NCBI RefSeq assembly: GCF_028285715.1
Contig: NZ_JANQOO010000010.1
Location: forward strand, 186,001 to 250,000
DNA: 64,000 nt
From: Ulvibacterium sp.
GTDB lineage: Bacteria > Bacteroidota > Bacteroidia > Flavobacteriales > Flavobacteriaceae
Direction: 5' to 3'
Positions 61,870 to 64,000 of this stretch are shown one piece after another. Each line of letters begins with the position of its first letter. The first letter of the stretch is position 1. Made by a program: the position numbers and the translations under genes. The notes under the pieces are model-generated. The model saw nothing but the letters and a program-made list of their open reading frames with translations. It was not told the DNA's origin and ran no database searches.

Positions 61870-62998
61870 CCGTATTAATTTTAGTATCAATTTGTACTTC
61901 TTCCAATGGTTTTTTTGTCTCTTTGGAGGCATCCTTGTCCCGCCAATAGGTAGCCAAAGAAGAACCTGAAATGTTCATCCAAGGACCGAATACGGCCGGG
62001 GCCAGACCTACCGTGGCTACTTTTCCCATTTCCAAGGCGATACCGGAAGCCAAACCTCCGTTCTGCATCCCTACTTCCAAAGCTATGGTCCTACAATCCC
62101 TCTCCTCCATTTTGAACAATCGGCATCCCCAATATCCCAGAAAATAACCCGCAGCGTTATGGACAATTGCTGCTACCACAAGCAGCAGACCTATGGTCAA
62201 AAGGTTGTCTCTACCTGCCGCGGTTATAATCATAATAATCAAGGCAATACCGCCCATGGAGACTATGGGCATGGCCTTGTCCAACCACTGTGCCTTTCCA
62301 TGAAAAAAATGGTTAAAAAGCAGTCCCACGATTATTGGTACGATTACAATTTTTAATATGCTCAGCATCATTCCCCAAAAATCAATGGGAACAAACTGCC
62401 CTGCAAAGGTTTCCATGAGTAGAGGGGTCATCAAAGGGGCCAAAAGTGTGGATACAGCTGTCAATGTAACGGACAAGGCCACATTGGCCTTGGCCAAATA
62501 CGACATTACGTTGGAGGCCAACCCACTTGGGGAAGATCCTATTAAAACAACACCCGCCGCAATCTCCGGAGGAAATCCAAAAATGGTAGCAAGGCCCAGT
62601 CCCAATAAGGGCATTATTGTAAACTGACAGATGACACCGACCAAAACTCCTTTTGGCATTTTTACAACACCCCAAAAATCCTTGATACTCATGGCCGTAC
62701 CCATACCGAACATAATTACCTGCAAGAGGGGTACAATCAACAATTTCATTTGAAAATCACCTATCTGCCTCAAGTACCCGGGATAGAACATAGCATAGGA
62801 AACAGCGGCAAAAATCAATATGGTAAATGAGAAGCCCTTAAAAAATTGGTGCCCCCTAGCCGATAAGGCCAACAATACCAAAAATAGGATGAGGGAAGGT
62901 CCAATCTGGTTGCCCATACCCAAAATTAAAAGTATAATTGTGGCCAATAGGAAAACCATGGCAGCTATAAGCAGAATAATGGATGTCCTTTTTTTCAT
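61862..62998 (-). CDS. Bile acid:sodium symporter (BASS) family transporter
   Basis: A 378-residue membrane protein with about ten TM segments after two extra N-terminal hydrophobic stretches. Sodium- and substrate-site signatures are present: G-S-S-P-S-G-L-A-S-N-V and E-V-G-M-Q-N-G-G-L-A. BASS members import bile acids, pyruvate, pantoate or other organic acids with sodium. In this operon a 2-keto acid is the natural guess (inference). It lies 9 bp after the amidohydrolase gene. Confidence 0.92.
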   Translation of the reverse strand: MKKRTSIILLIAAMVFLLATIILLILGMGNQIGPSLILFLVLLALSARGHQFFKGFSFTILIFAAVSYAMFYPGYLRQIGDFQMKLLIVPLLQVIMFGMGTAMSIKDFWGVVKMPKGVLVGVICQFTIMPLLGLGLATIFGFPPEIAAGVVLIGSSPSGLASNVMSYLAKANVALSVTLTAVSTLLAPLMTPLLMETFAGQFVPIDFWGMMLSILKIVIVPIIVGLLFNHFFHGKAQWLDKAMPIVSMGGIALIIMIITAAGRDNLLTIGLLLVVAAIVHNAAGYFLGYWGCRLFKMEERDCRTIALEVGMQNGGLASGIALEMGKVATVGLAPAVFGPWMNISGSSLATYWRDKDASKETKKPLEEVQIDTKINTDE

Positions 62999-63007
62999 GA
63001 AATCAAT

Positions 63008-64000
63008 TTATTCGTTCCACGGTTTGCTGGCCAAACCGTTTAAATCGTACATAACGATACCGTCCTTAATAGTAAGTTCACACTCCAATTTTTGATTGCC
63101 AATCATCTTCTTTTTCCGCACATCGATAAAGCCAAAGTTACCTTTGAGTAGGTTCAAAACGGCCACATCGGCCACCGCTCCTTCTGAAAGATGGCCTAGA
63201 TCTTCCCTTTGGATAATTTGTGCAGGCTGCCATGTGGAAGCAGCAATAACCTCTTTCAAGGACATATCCATATTCAGAAACTTTGACATTACATTGATTT
63301 GGCTTTTCATACCTCCATTCATACTTCCTGTGTGCAAATCGGTACTAATAGAGTTGGGTTTTAGCCCCTGCTCCATGGCAGGAATGGCCTGATCAAAACG
63401 AAAACTACCCCCACCGTGGCCCACATCAAAGACAATACCTTTTTTTTGGGCCTCAAAAACAAAATCCCTGACCTTTCCGTTCTCATTCACAATTGGGGTC
63501 CTACCCTTTACATTGGCATAGGCATGTGTAAAAATATCTCCTGGCCTCAACTTTTCCAAGAAGAGATTTTTTATGGACAATTCCGGTTCACTACCTCCAA
63601 AATCAATCATGACGGGAATACCCGCCTGTTTCCCTGCTTCTACTGTCCGTTCCGTGGGTGTCCAATCAAATCCGTTATAGTGGGCCAACTTTACCCCTAC
63701 CACAATATCAGGGTATTGCTTGGCGACCATAGTAGTCAATTTGGGGTCCATATCCCCAACATTCTGCTCAATGGCCCCTCCTTTCATTCCCAGACCAACA
63801 ATATTCAAAAAGGCCAGCACTCTAGTCTTTGAACGGTCGATCACCTGTTCCTTAAATTTCCTAAAATCCTTCCACCCGGAACTACCCGCATCGGCCACTG
63901 TGGTAACCCCACTACGAAACGTAAACCCATCTGGGGGTAAGGCACTAAAGCTATTGTTCAAATATCCAAAAGGTACAGTACCGTGAAAATTATGGGTATG
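63008..64000 (-). CDS. Amidohydrolase/deacetylase, EF_0837-like (N-terminus cut by window edge)
   Basis: About 330 residues are visible; the frame continues through base 64000. Metal-site elements: H-T-H-N-F-H-G at the window edge (HxH), V-K-L-A with the likely carboxylated Lys, T-H-A-Y-A, D-V-G-H-G-G-G-S-F and S-T-D-L-H. This order is that of the EF_0837-type amidohydrolases, which in Enterococcus lie next to the SelA-like EF_0838. Its N-terminus, and thus any export signal, is outside the window. First visible gene of the leftward operon. Confidence 0.88.
   Translation of the reverse strand, partial: HTHNFHGTVPFGYLNNSFSALPPDGFTFRSGVTTVADAGSSGWKDFRKFKEQVIDRSKTRVLAFLNIVGLGMKGGAIEQNVGDMDPKLTTMVAKQYPDIVVGVKLAHYNGFDWTPTERTVEAGKQAGIPVMIDFGGSEPELSIKNLFLEKLRPGDIFTHAYANVKGRTPIVNENGKVRDFVFEAQKKGIVFDVGHGGGSFRFDQAIPAMEQGLKPNSISTDLHTGSMNGGMKSQINVMSKFLNMDMSLKEVIAASTWQPAQIIQREDLGHLSEGAVADVAVLNLLKGNFGFIDVRKKKMIGNQKLECELTIKDGIVMYDLNGLASKPWNE

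Noticed and set aside
61870-61932. Earlier start for the RraA-like gene
   Set aside because: It lies inside the BASS gene and adds basic residues before the signal peptide.
1-64000. CRISPR arrays, prophage or transposase genes
   Set aside because: No regularly spaced direct repeats, no integrase, capsid or transposase-like protein was seen in any frame.

Overview
The window looks like a chromosomal segment of a marine-type Flavobacteriaceae bacterium (phylum Bacteroidota). This rests on an SDR-type L-threonine 3-dehydrogenase close in sequence to the flavobacterial enzyme, 7TM-AraC regulators, a TonB-dependent receptor with an N-terminal carboxypeptidase-like domain, and a promoter (TTG, 19 bp, TATATTTG) matching the Bacteroidota -33/-7 consensus. 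Many secreted enzymes with Sec, lipoprotein or twin-arginine signals, typical of polymer-degrading flavobacteria, also fit. No rRNA, phage, transposase or CRISPR array was seen. One tRNA gene is present.

Layout. 1-10 kb: a truncated BNR-propeller protein, an AraC regulator, a small SRPBCC/ArsR operon with two visible operators, housekeeping genes (tdh, pta-ackA) and hypotheticals. 10.9-17.6 kb: a four-gene planctomycete-style module (PSCyt1/DUF1549/DUF1553 lipoprotein, DUF1501 protein, a secreted N-G-N repeat propeller, and a DUF2231/cytochrome c/LRR membrane protein). 17.7-20.3 kb: a solo ABC membrane domain, a small secreted protein and an AraC regulator. 20.4-26.1 kb: a TolC/MFP/RND efflux operon whose RND pump has an unusual charge pattern in TM4 and TM10. 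26.6-29 kb: a trypsin-like protease and an ECF sigma factor operon, each behind the same promoter motif. 29.3-33 kb: an AT-rich AraC/PhyH pair, then SnoaL, DJ-1 and Crp genes. 33.3-37.5 kb: an ABC transporter whose permease carries a degenerate M1 peptidase domain. 37.6-42 kb: DoxX, a TonB receptor, an AraC regulator with a direct-repeat operator, and a Fur-family protein. 42.2-42.7 kb: tRNA-Arg(CCT), a solo GIY-YIG gene and a decayed tRNA-Arg copy interrupted by a palindrome.

42.9-64 kb is a large catabolic region. The first operon holds two Tat-exported Gfo/Idh/MocA oxidoreductases, a NagA-like deacetylase with a signal peptide, an Nramp-fold transporter without metal ligands, and NagB. Next come a sugar isomerase-like protein, DUF4434, an AGE epimerase, a GHL10 protein, a thioredoxin-like lipoprotein, a sulfatase and an FAD oxidoreductase. 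A leftward operon of at least seven genes ends the window: an EF_0837-like amidohydrolase, a BASS symporter, an RraA-like aldolase, RidA, a SelA-like (EF_0838/DgaE-type) PLP enzyme, a second RidA and an alpha/beta hydrolase.

The most interesting candidate system is this last operon. All five non-transporter enzymes whose N-termini are visible carry export signals, including the PLP enzyme and two RidA proteins. I infer an extracytoplasmic pathway of deacylation, ammonia elimination, enamine clean-up, aldol cleavage and 2-keto acid import. It resembles a relocated version of the cytoplasmic EF_0837/EF_0838/EF_0839 (Dga) route.
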